From NCBI RefSeq assembly GCF_002099425.1, contig NW_018344068.1:6516501-6580500 (forward strand): DNA of 64,000 bases, read 5' to 3'. The translations under genes were made by a program, and so were the position numbers. The notes under the pieces were generated by a model. It worked only from the letters and a program-made list of their open reading frames with translations. It was not told where the DNA came from and searched no databases. Below, piece after piece: positions 29,538 through 64,000 of this stretch (positions are counted from its first letter, which is position 1; each line of letters begins with the position of its first letter). This stretch comes from Phascolarctos cinereus. Taxonomy: Eukaryota > Chordata > Mammalia > Diprotodontia > Phascolarctidae.

Positions 29538-32370
29538 CTATGGTAAGAGGGAAATACAAACGAGGCCCTGCATTCAGGAGCACAACAAATGAGTCAGCAT
29601 ACCTTATCCCTGCAGAAGGGTCTTCTCTTGCCTTCCTGACTCACTGCAAGACCTTGGATCTAGTGGGTTTCCTCCCCATTGGAGGTCTTCAAGCAAAGGT
29701 AGGATGACCACTTATTGGGTATGTTGTAGTGAGACTCTTTTTCAGATTACAATTTGGACCACATGGCTCCCAAGGTCCCTTCCAAATATGAAATTCTGTG
29801 ATCAGCTGAGAGATCCCAAAAGCCAGGATGTATCCTGAACTTTCTAGCCCCTGTGGAAAGAAAGAAGCTCTCTAGACTGCTAAAACTAGACTCTCAGAAA
29901 GGGAGGTCTCCTCAAAACATTGCCCCCAACTCTAAAAAAATAATAATAATAATAAATAACAGCTCCTTTATGGTTTACCAAGTATTTTTTGGTGCCTACA
30001 TTACCTTATCTGATCTTACAAGTGTGTGAAGTAGTTCATTATCCTTATTTTCAGGTGAGGAAACAGGTTTAGGAATTAACTTGTCCCAGATGACAAAGGC
30101 TAGTTAAATGGCAGAGCTGGGGCTTGAGACTAATGCTCAGTACCATATTGCCTCTCACAGTTGGATTGTACCTGCTGCTGACTCCCAATTGGTACTGGAT
30201 TCAGAGAACCTGGGCTAAGATCCTCACTCTGGTATTTATTGCCCATAGGACTTCAGGCAAGATACTCAGCCTCCCTTCCTGAGGTCCCTCCCAGCTCAAG
30301 ACATAGGATCTCTAGATTAAAGCTAATCTTTAGCCCTCCTTACTAAGTCCCAGATCCTGAAATGGACCCCATCTAATATACTTAGAAACAAAGAGCCCGG
30401 GGCTCGGGACAAGAGCAGAAAGCTGACTTCATTGGCAAATCTTCTTCATTCAGGCTCTGAACACTTGAAGCTGATCCACACTGCCTGGTTCCTTTGGAGA
30501 CACTGGCAGCTCCCTAGCCTCACTCGGGACACCTCTTTGCTCTGAACCAGCTGGACTTGAGGGAGGGAGGGGAAGCCTAGAACAAGAGAACTACCCCATT
30601 TCCTCCCTCCCTCAGGGGTTTACCAGTTGGGGGGGAGGGGAAGAAGGGAGGGGGGAAGGAGGATGTCTGAGGCAGCTGGGAGAGCCGGCTGAGTTGACAG
30701 ATAAGTCAGTGTCCTTACATCTTGCCTTCACAGGGAACCTAAGCAGTGGGAACTGATGTGAACTTGTTCCGGAACCTTCCCTTCCACTAGAAACTTATGA
30801 CCTCACTGCCCAACTGTCACTCTTAGAATCAAACCCCCTTCAGCTTTGCACAGAATCCAAAAGAACTAGTAGACAAGTCAAGGCCCAGCAGCTAGAAGCC
30901 CTATTATGTTGGCTGTCCCTTTTTTGCGAGTGGTTAAGGAAATATGGTGGTAGTCTAGGCATAACCCTGCTTTCTCCCCCCAGGTCTCACTCACGTGGAA
31001 GGAAAGATACAGGAACAGGAAAAACAGGTCTAAAGTAGCCCTCAAGCCTAACTGTGGGAAATAGACCCACAATCCTTAGTGTCTAAACTGAGGACATGTT
31101 AGCAAAATGTGTGAATGGTGCAGAGCTGTGCCTATTTTTAGCCTCTGTGGGAACTCATAGAATCAATTTATTGAAGAAGAGAGCCTTAGACTTACCTTGC
31201 AGTGGAACACAAATGGGCTTTTGGGACCAATGATTTGATAACCAGGCTACCCTTGGAGAGAGTCCTGGAATTGGGGAGGCACGCAGTGCTTCGAAAGGTC
31301 CAGCTGACTTTGTGTATTGCCAACTGCCTGAAAGACTGGAGCACAGAAGCCTGAAGGCTTAGGGCAAACTCATTCTCCAAGACCATTAACTATAGGGAAA
31401 TGGAAATTAGCTTAGAGATTTCCCACCAGGTGAAGCTTCCCAACTTTCAGCTACCTTTATAAATTCATGCTCCAGTATCACTATTATTTGGAAAGCTATC
31501 CTTCCTCCAAGCAGAAGAAAAAGGTAGGCTTGCAGTAACAAGTTAATCTATTTACCAATATCAAGGCAGGTCTGAGTAACAGCCACTTCCATGGTGAAGG
31601 AACATTAATAAACCCAAAAGGGAATGAGAGAGAATGGGGCCTCTGGTGGGTAGCAGAAGAAACTTGGGGCTATTCCTTAATTATCAATAATTATATTATG
31701 AATAGGAGAAAGCTCAGCAACTATATGGAGGACTGACTCCCAACAGGAGGGAACTAAATTTGCTCCCACATTGCAGGATTAGTTTTAAAAACAAAGTCCT
31801 ACTTGTGAATTATTAGATCTTAGACTGGAGTGGGTAACCAAGAGAGATGGACCAGACATTTTTTTTTTTAAGTGAGGCAATCAGGGTTAAGTGACTTGCC
31901 CAAGGTCACACAGCTAGTTAGTGTCAAGTGTTTGGTCTGAGGTTGGATTTGAACTCAGGTCCTCCTGACTAGGGCCGGTGCGCTATCCACTGTGCAACCT
32001 AGCTGCCCCCCCCCACTTTTAAAGAGGTTTTTATAAGTTGCATGATCAAAGAAAGGTGTATGTGGAAGGTAGTCTGATAGAACAGATGCCCAGCCTGAGA
32101 AGGTATGTTTTGGTCCCATCTCTGTCGCTAAGTCACTTCCTTGCTTGAAGCTATAGATCACTCTATGGGCAGGGACAGAAATCCCTGATTTCTAGCACCT
32201 TGGTTGTGGTGAGTACACAGATGTTTGAAAGGCCTGTGAAAGAAACAACAAACAAAGGTATCACAGACTTAGTTTGGGACTGGCTGGATGATTCTGTTCT
32301 TCCAAGTGTCTCCACTTGGTGGAAGCAGTAAGCTTGAAGAGGAAAATACTATTACAATACCACAAAAGTG
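29538..32370. other. Spacer between CCDC154 start and CLCN7 end
   Basis: Should contain the CCDC154 promoter and first exon. A GA-rich patch lies at 30630-30665. No TATA box or CpG-dense island could be assigned with confidence. A SINE lies at 31861-32012. Confidence 0.45.
31861..32012 (-). mobile_element. WSINE-like SINE, antisense
   Basis: 'gggttaagtgacttgcccaa', 'gaactcaggtcctcctgact' and 'ccactgtgcaacctagctgc' in order after a nine-base T run. Confidence 0.87.
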
Positions 32371-32383
32371 AAAATCAAATTTT

Positions 32384-32391
32384 TATTAAAG
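32384..32391 (-). promoter_or_regulatory. CLCN7: Possible distal CLCN7 polyadenylation signal
   Basis: The minus strand reads 'tgtactttaataaaaatttg' and then a T/G-rich 'attttcacttttgtggt', a good 3'-end configuration. Using it would give CLCN7 a 3' UTR of about 3.8 kb. It could instead belong to an unrecognised transcript. Confidence 0.35.
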
Positions 32392-32989
32392 TACAGAAAC
32401 ATCTCTTATGGTTCACAGGTTTTCTAATTAAGACTTCAATGCTCCCCAAAGATACATTTTTTAGTTCCCAGTAAAAATCACTGTTTATCATAAAGGATGA
32501 AAATTGTACTGCAGCATGAAATTCACTGGCTACGCTCTCTTTGCTAAGAAGCTGGTGCATGGCTATTACCAATGACACCAAGTACAAAGAACAGATGTCT
32601 CCTCTCCTGCACAGGGAGACAAACTGAGACTGAGCTGCTCCTGAAGGCAGAGTATAACGACGTACAGCCTGCCTGCCCCTTCTGCTCCCTTCTAACCTAA
32701 CAGGCTAAGTCCTGGGACTTCAGGAATGTTTTTACTCAAGGCACTGATTTTCCTTTGCTGTTATTGGACAAAGGCTTCACTCTAGGAGTCTGTTCAGTAG
32801 GATTAATTGGTCATAACTGCAAAAACCAAATCACTCATCCTCATACCCTACACCTCTCACAGGAGATTCTGGCAGAAGTTCTGGCTTTGGGCATTAACAA
32901 GTCATCCTCATACCAGAAATGCATCTGGTCTGCTGACAGGGAAGTCTTCACTGAGCTGTCCATTAGCCCAAATACCTGATATTTATATG

Positions 32990-33125
32990 AGTAGTTTTTT
33001 CACACCTGCATTATCTCATTGGATCTTCATAATAATACCATGAAGCAGGTGCTATTATCCTAATTTTACAGATGTGGAAACTGAGGCTCAGCGAGGGTGA
33101 CTTGCCCAGGGTCACAAAGCCGGTT
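32990..33125 (-). repeat. MIR fossil, antisense
   Basis: 'cattatctcattggatcttc', 'tttacagatgtggaaactga', 'ggtgacttgcccagggtcac' in order. Confidence 0.65.
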
Positions 33126-33879
33126 GTGTCCTCCAGCGTCTCCTCTGCCAGGATGCCTCACCTAAAACAATGGTAACCACCACATTTGTCTCTGCCCACT
33201 TAACTTTGTTCATCTGGAGCAAGAGGAATGAATGATCAGTAAGGCCCCTGCTACAGATAAGCCACCATGAGTCACCTAATGGACTCCTCTGCAGGCTTTA
33301 CATCATCAGAAGGGCTGCAGAAGCTGACAATGACTCCAGGGAGGGGGGATTTTTTTTTCTTTTTACCTTTCTGGTGTATTATAGCATTGGAAAAATAAAT
33401 CTGAGGCCCACCTCACAAAGTCACTGACAACCCAGAACTAAAGTCATGCCCACTGCCTAGGCTGGGCTTCAAAAGGGAGCCTGGCCTGGAGTTATAACTG
33501 GTACGGAGAACAGTGAGGCCAGCCAGAGAGAGGCTCAGCAGGGCTGTGACTCCCATCTGGTGACCTGGCCCATCATAAGTGTTCTCTTAGCCCTTCTCCA
33601 GTGGATAGATGTTTCTTAGATGATCCAGAAGCAGCCGGGACACAAGGACACTCACTGAGAGTGTGTCTGGCAGTCAAGAGCTGCCACCAGTCTTGTTCAT
33701 CAGGGCTCATGATATCACTCACAGCTGTAAAGGTTAAGTCATTCTCACCTGTCCACAGGACCCCTAACAGGAGGTCTACTGGTCAACACACCATCAACTT
33801 CAAAACCAGACATCATGCCCCAGCCAGCTTTGGCCCAAGGTCATGGTCCTGCTTGAGAAGGAAAAACATCCAGCACCAG

Positions 33880-36166
33880 AAGCTTGACTTCAATCCCTTT
33901 ATTTCTTTATTCATACATATTCTGACCCCTGCCCACCTCCAGGCTTCCCACTTCCTTCTTGGCACATGATCTGGGTGAGACTTTAAAGGGCTGCAGTGAT
34001 ATGCTTTCCAGGGAGGCGCAAAGCCCACAATCCCCTACTCTTCATTCATTAAAGCCACCACTAGTTTCAACAGAGATAAAATCAAACTGCAACATTTGCC
34101 CAAACTATAAAAACCACAAACCAAAGTGTGCTGCTTCCCACAGCAAACAGAAGGAGCATGGCCATGGGAACACTTAAAATGTTTTTAAAAGGACTACCCG
34201 AAGAACTAATCTGTGCAGGAGTCAGTGACAGAACGAACCCCCAAACCTAGTCTTCATCAAAGCAGGCCTCTCTCCCCGAGTACAGAAAAACAGCAACACA
34301 CATGAGAGTGAAGATGGGGAAGAGAGTCAGCCCCGGGAGGCTGTGGCAGTGGGGAAGGCTGCAGAGAGGTGGCCAGCCGGGTCTGGACCACAGTGGTAAG
34401 AATACACACCAAGGCCAATGAGTAGTGGTTGGAGGGCAGGTAGACAGAACCTGGGGTCACAGAAATAGCATGCTACCCAACATGTTATGGGCAGAGCTGG
34501 TCTTTACCTATTAATGAAGGAATTACTGACCAGATACCTGTAAGAAGCGCCCTCCCTCCCCCCGGGAGCCCTGGCCAGTTATTAAAACCTATGACAGAGC
34601 ATGTCCCCTTACGATGAGCCACAGGCCCCATGCCCTACAGTGCTGTCAAGGGCACGGCATGAACAATGACTGAGGGAACCAAAGAGAGGCCGCCCGGCAA
34701 GGGCCTCTCCGGTCCTGCTTTTAAAAAGCTCAGCGTAACTCACAGCAAGCATCTGCAGGACAAAGTAGGCTTTGCATTTGTAACCAGCTCTAATCGATGG
34801 GGAAAACACGTAGAAGCACATTAACAAGAGTCATATGCTAATACCTGAAGGATTCATCACATAAATACCTTTCACGGACATAAATACAGCGTGTGCCAAA
34901 CCCCTAAGAAAGCGTGCTTAAAAGAAGTGTTTCTGACTGAATGGCCAAGATTCAGGGAGGAGGGAGTGATGCCACAACCACCAACATGGGATGACAGGAG
35001 GCGTCACAACCACCACCAGGAAGCAGCTTCCAGATTCCACGACGCCACAGCAAGGATGCTCTGAGAAGTCAGGTGGGACAAGGCCAGCCGACCTGACCTC
35101 AGACCAGGGGGACAGAGCCACAGCAGATTACCCATCCGTCTCATGTTGCCCACAATCACAAGCCGCCTCAGTAAGGATGGGCCACATCTCACATTTCCTC
35201 TGTTGCCACAACCAGACTTGTTTGGCTCTGAAGTCTGTCCTTGGAGGAAAGAGATAACAGATTCGAGGTCCCCTCAGCCCACAAGGAGCCAGTGCTGAAA
35301 GGAAGGGGATTTCATGGGTAGTACTAACACTGTGAGCTGCTCTCTGGAGGGTAGGCAAGGTTTTTCATAAGCCCAGTTCCAGGAAAAACTTAGGTCGGTC
35401 AGCGTGTGGGGCTTTCCTAGTCCTCAGGCCACTTCTCTTCCCCTGGTCCAATACAAACACAACCACTGCTCTGGAGACAGGACAGTCAGGCACCAATGCT
35501 ACAGGCCTCCTCAAGCCATGCCGAGACAGGGGAGGCACAGGCCAGTTATGCGGAATGTAACGGGGGGAGAAGGTGAAACATCTACTGCAGTCTCAGGGCT
35601 CTTTCAGGAAATCCCCAGAGAGATTCCTGAGCATCGTGTTGGACTGTGCAAAACAAATAAGCCAAGTTCGGCCAGTGTGGCCACAGCGGGGTCAGCGGGA
35701 GCGGAACACAGCAGGTGTAACAGACTCTGGGATTCAGCTCGGTGCAGCAGGACTGGCCTCCACATCCTCTCTACATGTGTATACACAGACACAAGCTCCC
35801 TCACCTACTTGCTCTCAGACAAGGAGTACAACTAGAAAGGAAAGTTAAACTCATTTGATCCTTTCAGGTAAAGAAACATAAAAGGATAGAATAAAAATGG
35901 AATCCAATGATAACAAACCCGAGACAAAATTATTAAAATGTAAACAAATCTACCCACAATGCATGTCAAATTAAAACACTGAACTGGAACCTGGAGCAGC
36001 CAGGTTTGCGCTTGGGGAGGCAGCTTGGAAGCCTGGGAGGATTTTTCACTTCCGTGGCCTCCAGAGAAACAAGGCCTCAGATGAGAGGGCTAAGGAACAC
36101 GAGGAGGCAGAGGGTTTCCAGTGGTCAGTAACACTTGCCCTGCAGAGAGACATGACGCGAAGCCCC
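33880..36166 (-). other. CLCN7: CLCN7 3' UTR (predicted)
   Basis: Runs from the stop codon to the proximal AATAAA pair. It is free of the SINEs and L1 pieces that fill the introns on both sides, which fits a retained exon. No conserved structural element was recognised. Confidence 0.55.
33898..33911 (-). promoter_or_regulatory. CLCN7: CLCN7 proximal polyadenylation signals (two AATAAA)
   Basis: Two AATAAA hexamers eight bases apart (33906-33911 then 33898-33903 in transcript order) are the first such signals after the CLCN7 stop codon. They imply a 3' UTR of about 2.3 kb (about 33880-36166), somewhat longer than I recall for human. Confidence 0.6.
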
Positions 36167-59136
<22,970 letters not shown>

Positions 59137-59673
59137 CTTGGGAAGAAAGGCGAGATCATGCATGTGCACAATGATAAAAACGCTTTTGAGTACACATAAA
59201 ACTCCTAGTCTTTCAAGCAATCCCTAACATTGCTTCACCTACCTCTGTCCCATCATCTAAGCTCTCTTAAATGTCCTGTGCCTAACACAAAACATTTCAA
59301 GATTCCCTTGAGTGAGACTGCAAACTAAGCCCCCTCAACCCTCTCTAAAAGTGGACTATCCTTTGTATATTAAGAAAATAGCAGCCCATTTTTAATTGAA
59401 AAAAAATTCAATAAAAAAATAGCAGTTTGTACCACTGAACAAAACTGAGCTAAGTGGCCTGAGAACAGAATGTTCCTGAATACCCTCTTGTCAACCCTGT
59501 GGCACAACATATTAGGCTAACGTAATAATGTTATCTGTAAATCTCTAAATGGCATTACTAACCTAACAATTACAGGACATGCACTTTGGGTTATTTTCCC
59601 AATAGTGAAGGCAGATTTAAGTTAACCCATTCACTCCCTTATTTGTCTGTAACATATTTAAGAATGAATGAAG

Positions 59674-60541
59674 TGGAGGCAGAGCCAAGATGGCAGAGTA
59701 CAGGCAGCAACCCAACTGCACTCTCCCCACATTCCCCGCCAAACAACTTTAAAATTCAACTCCTCAAATCAAATTTTGGAGCAGCAGAGCCAACAAAAGG
59801 TTTTTCCAGCCTATGACAACTGAGGAGGTCAGCAGGACAGGTTTGTGACACTGGGGTGGGGGCCATCCAGAACATTAAACAGCAGTGCCAGTGGTGGGCC
59901 TAGGAGGCAGCGGTAACAGTGGCAACAACAGCAGTAACGGCTTCAGGAGCTCTCAGCCCTGAGCTGGTAAGGGTGTTGGACAACTGGTCAAAAAGACATT
60001 ACAGGGGACTCTTTGCTGACACTGGGTGCAGCGGCCTCTGACTGCCAATTCTATTGCCCATCAACAGTTCTCATGGTCAGTCACAAGTAAGCACGGGCCC
60101 CAGAGGCGATTACATGGCAGTGAGGAGCACTGGCGTTCATAGCCACAAGACAGCAAGAGAACCTGGTCACAATTCCAGACCAGGAGGAGTGCTAGCACTT
60201 GCTGCTGAAGAGGAACAGGGGCCCTTCCTGGGTAAAGACCAGAGCACAGACCAGAAGAGCAGTGACCATACCTCTCCCCAGATCATACTACCCTTGGTTG
60301 CACTGAAAACTTGCAGGCCCCCAGGACTAGCTCTGAAAATAGCAGCATGAAAAAGCCTAAAGCTTGGGACAGTGCCTCCCCACCCCCACACGGAAATGTT
60401 TTACATGATTTCACATGTATAATTGATATCATTTTGCTTGCCTTCTCAATAGATGGAAGACATTTGGGAGAGAGAGAGAATTTGGAACTCAAAATCTGAA
60501 AAGAAAAGACATGTTAAAATATATAAATTTTTTTTTAAAGT
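59674..60541 (+). mobile_element. L1-derived element with both ends but no ORFs
   Basis: Begins 'tggaggcagagccaagatgg' and continues 'caaacaactttaaaattcaa' and 'ggagcagcagagccaacaaa', which is marsupial L1 5' UTR. It ends with L1 3' UTR: 'ttttacatgatttcacatgt', 'atttggaactcaaaatctga' and an AT-rich tail. Identical 10-base flanks 'atgaatgaag' (59664-59673 and 60542-60551) mark a single insertion. Nothing of ORF1 or ORF2 is seen between. Confidence 0.7.
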
Positions 60542-61309
60542 ATGAATGAAGCTAAGTCTACGGTAAAGAACAGAAGCATGCTAAGTGGCCCACACTGAGA
60601 TCCAAACTGATAACCCTTCAACAGCTCTCTAACTAGTGAGACACACCACTTTCTCTTTCAGCTCTCTCTGCTATCCTACCTTTGCTCCCTCAAAATTGCA
60701 CATAAGTATTAGTTTCCTTAAATGTGGAGGGTTAAACTTTTAAAAATAAGTTCAATGACAGAACAGGTATTGCATCCCAGCTATGTTACTTGGATTCTCA
60801 GGAGCAAAAAACAATTCTTCTCGATGCCTTTTTTCTCACTCTATAAAAAGAGAGTAGAGGGTCAGCTCAGTCCCTCAAGTCTACCACCAAAATAATTTTA
60901 ATTAACCAATATTTATTTAGTGTATACTATGTGCAAAGAATGATTGGAAAAATCTACCTTATTTCCTTGCACTGTGGTAGAAGGGACTAGCAGCAAACAT
61001 GAGGAGCATTCTATCTGAGGTGCCCTAAGTAGTTTCAAAGCAAAAAGGAACAAGGAATTAGACTGGAATTCAGATGAACAGGAAGAATTAAAAAAAAATA
61101 CATTGTATAGTCTGCTAAAATCATTAATATCAATTCCAATTTAACCAAGGAAAGCCGACTATCAAAAGCACACAATTCTAGAAAAATTTCCTCATGATGG
61201 TGGAATACAGGATTTGAGTTTTTAAATTACAGTTTAATTCAACCCAAAGTATTTGTGGTAAAATTAAATTTGAAGTAGATCCTGAGGAGTCATTACTTGC
61301 CAATCCCAG

Positions 61310-61735
61310 TGGGTTTGTAAGTACAGGGTAGGTAAGCAAGCAAGAGACCAGAGATAAAGCAAAAAAAGTCTTTATTTGGTTAGCCTGGTAGATATTTTCA
61401 TGGAAGAATCTACCCTGACCCTCTGGGGAGAGGGCTTTTAAACATAGCTTTCAGGCCGCTTTTCTGTAACACATACCAACCAATCCTGGCTGGGTTAAGC
61501 CTTAAAGTGGAGAGGTTTCCAAGGAAGGGGTGGAATGGTACATTTTGGATAAACTGGATAGTAATAACATAAGGTTTTTGTAAGAAGGGAAGGCTCAGGG
61601 AGTTGAGTAAGGAGACAGAGGGAGGGGTGGCCTTGACTCAGTTACTGGAGGCAATCAGCCTTGGGATATAGTAGCAGGGAGCTATCAGGGTCCCATTTTC
61701 TAAGCTCAATGCAGCTTTCCTGGCTTTCTTCCACA
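61310..61735 (-). mobile_element. Probable solo LTR of an endogenous retrovirus
   Basis: Read on the minus strand, the 426-base stretch starts TG and ends CA. It has a TATA-like 'tttaaaag' element around 61435-61442, then AATAAA at 61371-61376 about 65 bases later, then a short U5-like end. This order of U3, R and U5 parts is that of an LTR. No internal retroviral sequence or clear target duplication was seen, so it is taken as an old solo LTR of unassigned family. Confidence 0.45.
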
Positions 61736-61794
61736 GATTTTTTTGTCCTTAAGATGCAAAGCCAAGCCACGCCAGACTCAATCAGGTAGGAAGA

Positions 61795-62775
61795 AAGGAT
61801 GTCTATGCAGATGATTCTCAGATCTATTTATCCAGCCCTAACCTCCCATATCACCAACTGCCTACTGGATATCTTGAACTGGATGTCCCAAAGACATTTT
61901 AATTTCAAAATGTCTAAAACTGAACTTATTTTATTTCCTCTAAACCCTCCCCATTCTGATCTTCCCTATTTCTATTGATGGTACCATCTTCTTCCCAGTC
62001 ACCTAGGCCTGTTACACCCAAGTGTCATCCTTGAGTCCTCATCTGTACTCATTGTACATACCCAAGCTGCTCCTAAGTCCTGTTGTTTCTACCTCTTCAC
62101 ATTTTGTGAATATCCCCTTTTCTCCATTCATACAACCACCACTTCATACCTACACCATTGCAACTGCCTGCTGGTTGATCCCCCTGGATGAACTCCAGTC
62201 TATCCTCCACTAAACAGCTAAAGTGATCTTCCTTAATTGCTATTCTGACTACATCGCTCCTCTAATCAGCAAACTCCAGTGGCCCCCATTTACAACAGAA
62301 GGGCTCAAACACAAAATCCTCTCTTTGGTTTTTAAAGCTGTTCAGAACCTGGACCATGCTTTCCTTTCCAGTCTTCTTACACTTTGCCCTTTCCCCCGGT
62401 ACTCTGGACTTCTTGCTGTCCCTCACTCCATCTCCCAACTCCATCCCTTGGCACCGACTATCCTTCATGCCTGGAGTGCCCTCCCTCCTGGCCTCTACCT
62501 CCTCCTCGCTTCCTTTGAGACACAGCTCAAATCCCATTTTGTTTAAGAGGCCTTTCCCATTCTTCCTCTTCCCCTGCCCCTTCCAGTTACTGCCTGCTCT
62601 CTGAGACAGCCTCTCATTTACTCTGCATATATCTTCTTTGTACACAGTTGTTTGTTTGCATGTTGTCTTCTCATCAGAATGTGAGCTCCCTGAGGGCAGG
62701 ACCCATGTTTTTGCCTTTTTTTGTATCCCCAGTGATTTGTGCCTTCCACACAGAAAGCATTAATGCTTGTTGACT
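61795..62775 (+). repeat. L2/CR1-type LINE, 3' portion
   Basis: About 980 bases in order: end of the L2 ORF ('gatgattctcagatctattt', 'ctggatatcttgaactggat', 'aatgtctaaaactgaactta') through the 3' UTR ('cctccctcctggcctctacc', 'tgtgagctccctgagggcag', 'ttttgtatccccagtgattt'). This is the longest L2 copy in the window. Confidence 0.8.
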
Positions 62776-62784
62776 TATCAAGCT

Positions 62785-63085
62785 AAAGCCAAATTTAAGA
62801 AGCAAACTACTGATAGGAATAAACAATCTTCAAAAGAAGAATTGCAGACATTAACAACCACATAAAAAATGCTCCAAATCACAAATAAGAGAAATGCAAA
62901 TCAAAACAACGTGAGTTTTACCTCTCATCCAAATTGGCAAAAATGACAAAATATAAGAACAATCAATACTGAAGGGGTTGTGTGGGGCTGTGAATTAGTA
63001 CAAGCATTCTGGAAAGCCATCTGGATTCATAAACAAAATGGCTAAACCGGGTCCTTATGATCTGACCCAGAGTTACCACTGTTAA
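62785..63085 (+). repeat. L1 ORF2 3' fragment, sense
   Basis: 'caaataagagaaatgcaaat', 'gtgtggggctgtgaattagt', 'gcattctggaaagccatctg' and 'cctta-tgatctgacccag'-like text match the end of marsupial L1 ORF2. Confidence 0.65.
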
Positions 63086-63089
63086 GTAA

Positions 63090-64000
63090 AGTTGTTTTAA
63101 TTTGCATTTCTCTAATCAATAATAAATTTTTTCATATGACTACATATAGCTTTGATTTCTTCATCCAAAAACTGCTTGCTCATATCCTTTGACCATTTGT
63201 CAATTGGAGAATGACTCATATTCTTATATATTAGAAAGTTTTCTATATATTTGTGATTATGAGACCTTTTTCTGAGAAACTATACATAAAAAATTCCCCC
63301 CAATCTTCTGCTTTCCTTCTAATTTTTGCTACATTGGTTGTAACTGTACAAAAACCTTTTTAATTTAATGTAATCAGTGTTATCCATTTTACAACTCATA
63401 ATGCTATCTCTCATTTATTTATAAATTCTTCTCCTATCCATAAGTCTGATAGGTAATATGTTTCATGTTCTTCTAATTTACTTATGATAGCTCCCTTAAC
63501 ATCTAGGGCATGTATTCATTTTGACCTTATCTTGGCAAATGGTGTAATATATTGATCTAAACTCAATTTCTGCCAGACTGTTCAAGTTTTCCCAACAATT
63601 TTTACCAAATAGTGAATTCTTATCCAAAAGTTTATGGCTTTACATTTGTAAACACAAGGTTACTACAATCATTTACTCCTGTGTATTGTATGTCTACTCT
63701 GGTCCACTGATTCACCTATTTCTTAGCCATTATCAGATAGCTTTGATAATTACTGCCTTAGATCTAGTACTACTAAACCTCCTTGCTTTACATTTTTTCA
63801 TTAATTCCTTTGATATCCCTAATCTTTTGTCCTTCCAAATGAATTTTATTATTTTTTCTAGCTCAATGAAATAATTTTTTAGTAATTTAATTGGGATGGC
63901 ATTTGAATAAATGGATTAGTTTAGGCAGAATTGTCATTTTTATTATATTGGTTCTGTCCACCCATGAATAATTAATATTATTCCAATTATGTAAATCTGA
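63090..64000 (-). repeat. L1 ORF2 fragment, antisense, runs off the window
   Basis: 'gcatttctctaatcaataat', 'tgaccatttgtcaattggag', 'gacctttttctgagaaacta' and 'tttatattattggttctgtc'-like text are the reverse of L1 ORF2 sequence upstream of the fragment at 62785-63085. Confidence 0.7.

Larger units (their letters stand above)
59137..64000 (-). other. CLCN7 intron 2 (partial)
   Basis: The expected exon 2 peptide (SSVELDDELLDP-like) was searched for on the minus strand and not found, so intron 2 runs off the window. It holds an L1-derived element, a solo LTR, an L2 region and L1 fragments. The stretch 60560-61300 shows nothing I recognise. Confidence 0.6.

Noticed and set aside
60054-60350. 98-codon frame starting MPINSSHGQ
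   Set aside because: It lies in the L1 5' UTR-derived element and resembles no protein.
62223-62645. Frames of 107 and 127 codons on both strands
   Set aside because: Both fall in the L2 3' region, which is non-coding.
59137-64000. CLCN7 exon 2
   Set aside because: No minus-strand sequence encoding the expected VELDDELLDP-like peptide next to GT-AG sites was found, so it is placed outside the window.

Overview
The window is mammalian nuclear DNA, almost certainly from a marsupial. The three genes are vertebrate genes with GT-AG introns. The intergenic and intronic DNA is full of marsupial-type SINEs (a tRNA-derived family with the core 'GCAGCTAGGTGGTGCAGTGG' and a longer MAR1-like family), MIR/THER1 and L2 fossils, and marsupial-style L1 3' ends. 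The short SINE family resembles WSINE1, which would favour an Australian marsupial; this is from memory and is less certain than 'marsupial'.

The gene order matches human 16p13.3: PERCC1 (+), CCDC154 (-), CLCN7 (-). From left to right: 1-3 kb is repeat-bearing DNA upstream of PERCC1. PERCC1 has a single coding exon at 3067-3909, preceded by a clear 3' splice site, so a 5' UTR exon is expected upstream. From about 4.1 to 6.6 kb lies the gap between the converging 3' ends of PERCC1 and CCDC154. CCDC154 occupies 7069-29492 in 15 coding exons that join in frame into a 614-residue coiled-coil protein. From about 29.5 to 33.9 kb lies the spacer with the CCDC154 5' UTR and the candidate CLCN7 polyadenylation sites. 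CLCN7 occupies 36167-59136 as exons 3-25 (human numbering), and all 23 exons join in frame into 734 residues, the length expected for human residues 72-805. Exons 1-2 and the promoter were not found and should lie beyond base 64000, so 59137-64000 is part of intron 2.

Functionally, CLCN7 encodes the lysosomal 2Cl-/H+ exchanger ClC-7, needed for lysosome and osteoclast acid handling. CCDC154 encodes a coiled-coil protein of unclear role, also linked to osteopetrosis in a mouse mutant. PERCC1 is a recently recognised gene needed for enteroendocrine cells. All three look intact where visible.

Notable non-genic structures: an RPS9 retrocopy nested in an antisense L1; a degenerate full-length 7SL RNA retrocopy with a SINE in its A-tail; two copies of a TA-flanked Tigger-like MITE; an L1 with 5' and 3' ends but no ORFs, bounded by a target-site duplication; a large GA/CT minisatellite and G-quadruplex-prone tract against a CCDC154 splice donor; a 70-bp inverted repeat enclosing CLCN7 exon 10; a SINE 25 bp from the exon 22 donor; and a probable solo LTR. 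No bacterial, viral-gene or CRISPR content was seen.
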